DNA of 64,000 bases from contig NZ_CP026003.1 in NCBI RefSeq assembly GCF_003086795.1, positions 385,455 to 449,454 of the forward strand, written 5' to 3'. Source of the DNA: Stenotrophomonas sp. SAU14A_NAIMI4_5 (lineage in GTDB: Bacteria > Pseudomonadota > Gammaproteobacteria > Xanthomonadales > Xanthomonadaceae). A program made the position numbers and the translations under genes. The notes beneath the pieces were generated by a model. It worked only from the letters and a program-made list of their open reading frames with translations, did not search any database and was not told where the DNA came from. Below, piece by piece: positions 63,902 to 64,000 of the stretch; positions within the stretch are counted from its first letter, which is position 1; the number at the start of each line of letters is the position of its first letter.

Positions 63902-63931
63902 GGAAGGGCCGGCGCCAGCCGGCCCTTCCTT
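63902..63931 (+). terminator. terminator of tyrS
   Basis: Stem GGAAGGGCCGGC / GCCGGCCCTTCC with loop GCCA and TT after, 9 bases past the tyrS stop. The last 70 bases of the window show no gene. Confidence 0.85.
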
Positions 63932-64000
63932 GTGCTTCTGCTCTTCGCGGTATGCCCCCGCGGGCGCGATGGATGAACGGATGCAACATCCGTTGAAAAA

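Overview
The window looks like core chromosome of a high-GC gammaproteobacterium of the Xanthomonadaceae, most probably Stenotrophomonas maltophilia or a close relative. Three things point there: a 190-residue Ax21-type outer-membrane protein (32237-32809), many short palindromes that start with GTAG and match the SMAG repeats described from S. maltophilia, and gene orders typical of the group (ftsN-argS, coaBC-dut-phosphomannomutase, tyrS with M23 peptidase and anmK). No tRNA, rRNA, insertion sequence, prophage, CRISPR array or defence island was found. Both strands carry long open frames opposite real genes; these were judged to be shadows of high-GC coding sequence.

Layout. 1-7.2 kb: small membrane protein, metallo-beta-lactamase-fold hydrolase, secreted M28 peptidase, an MHS-family symporter with a small membrane partner, and the tandem DMT permeases yedA-rarD. 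7.3-10.2 kb: a TonB-dependent receptor with a terminator-like hairpin in its leader, followed by a cluster of SMAG repeats. 10.6-18.9 kb: two divergent export loci, a MacAB-like set (adaptor, ATPase, two FtsX-type permeases) on the minus strand and an ABC-2 exporter with a DesK-like kinase and LuxR-type regulator on the plus strand. A perfect 14-bp palindrome lies between them. 19.0-20.7 kb: cytochrome b561 overlapping a membrane-anchored catalase-like peroxidase. 20.8-27.0 kb: M17 aminopeptidase, HAD phosphatase, PerM-type membrane protein, a three-gene set resembling yqjD-yqjE-yqjK, and a DegQ-like protease. 27.4-29.2 kb: a histone-H1-like Lys/Ala repeat protein, a Gly-rich membrane protein and a DUF1428 protein.

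29.6-38.2 kb: S9 peptidase, ax21, an orphan response regulator, a DUF6165-like protein, a TorF-type porin, a drug-type MFS pump divergent from its LysR regulator (with a clear LysR box), yehS and a small secreted protein. 38.3-47.7 kb: ydfG, ftsN, argS, radC, a second orphan regulator, and the coaBC-dut-phosphomannomutase operon. 47.8-55.8 kb: a complete kdpFABCDE potassium-transport operon, including a 30-codon kdpF and a candidate KdpE site. 55.9-63.9 kb: DUF4124 protein, pyrE, xth-ampG, a small ribbon-helix-helix-like protein, anmK, an M23 endopeptidase and tyrS. The right edge probably lies just short of an rRNA operon, as in other genomes with this tyrS neighbourhood.

Most genes are housekeeping or envelope functions. 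The more interesting material is regulatory DNA, repeat elements that supply stop codons or even the coding end of a gene, and a few gene pairs of unclear function. I saw no large, clearly new system.
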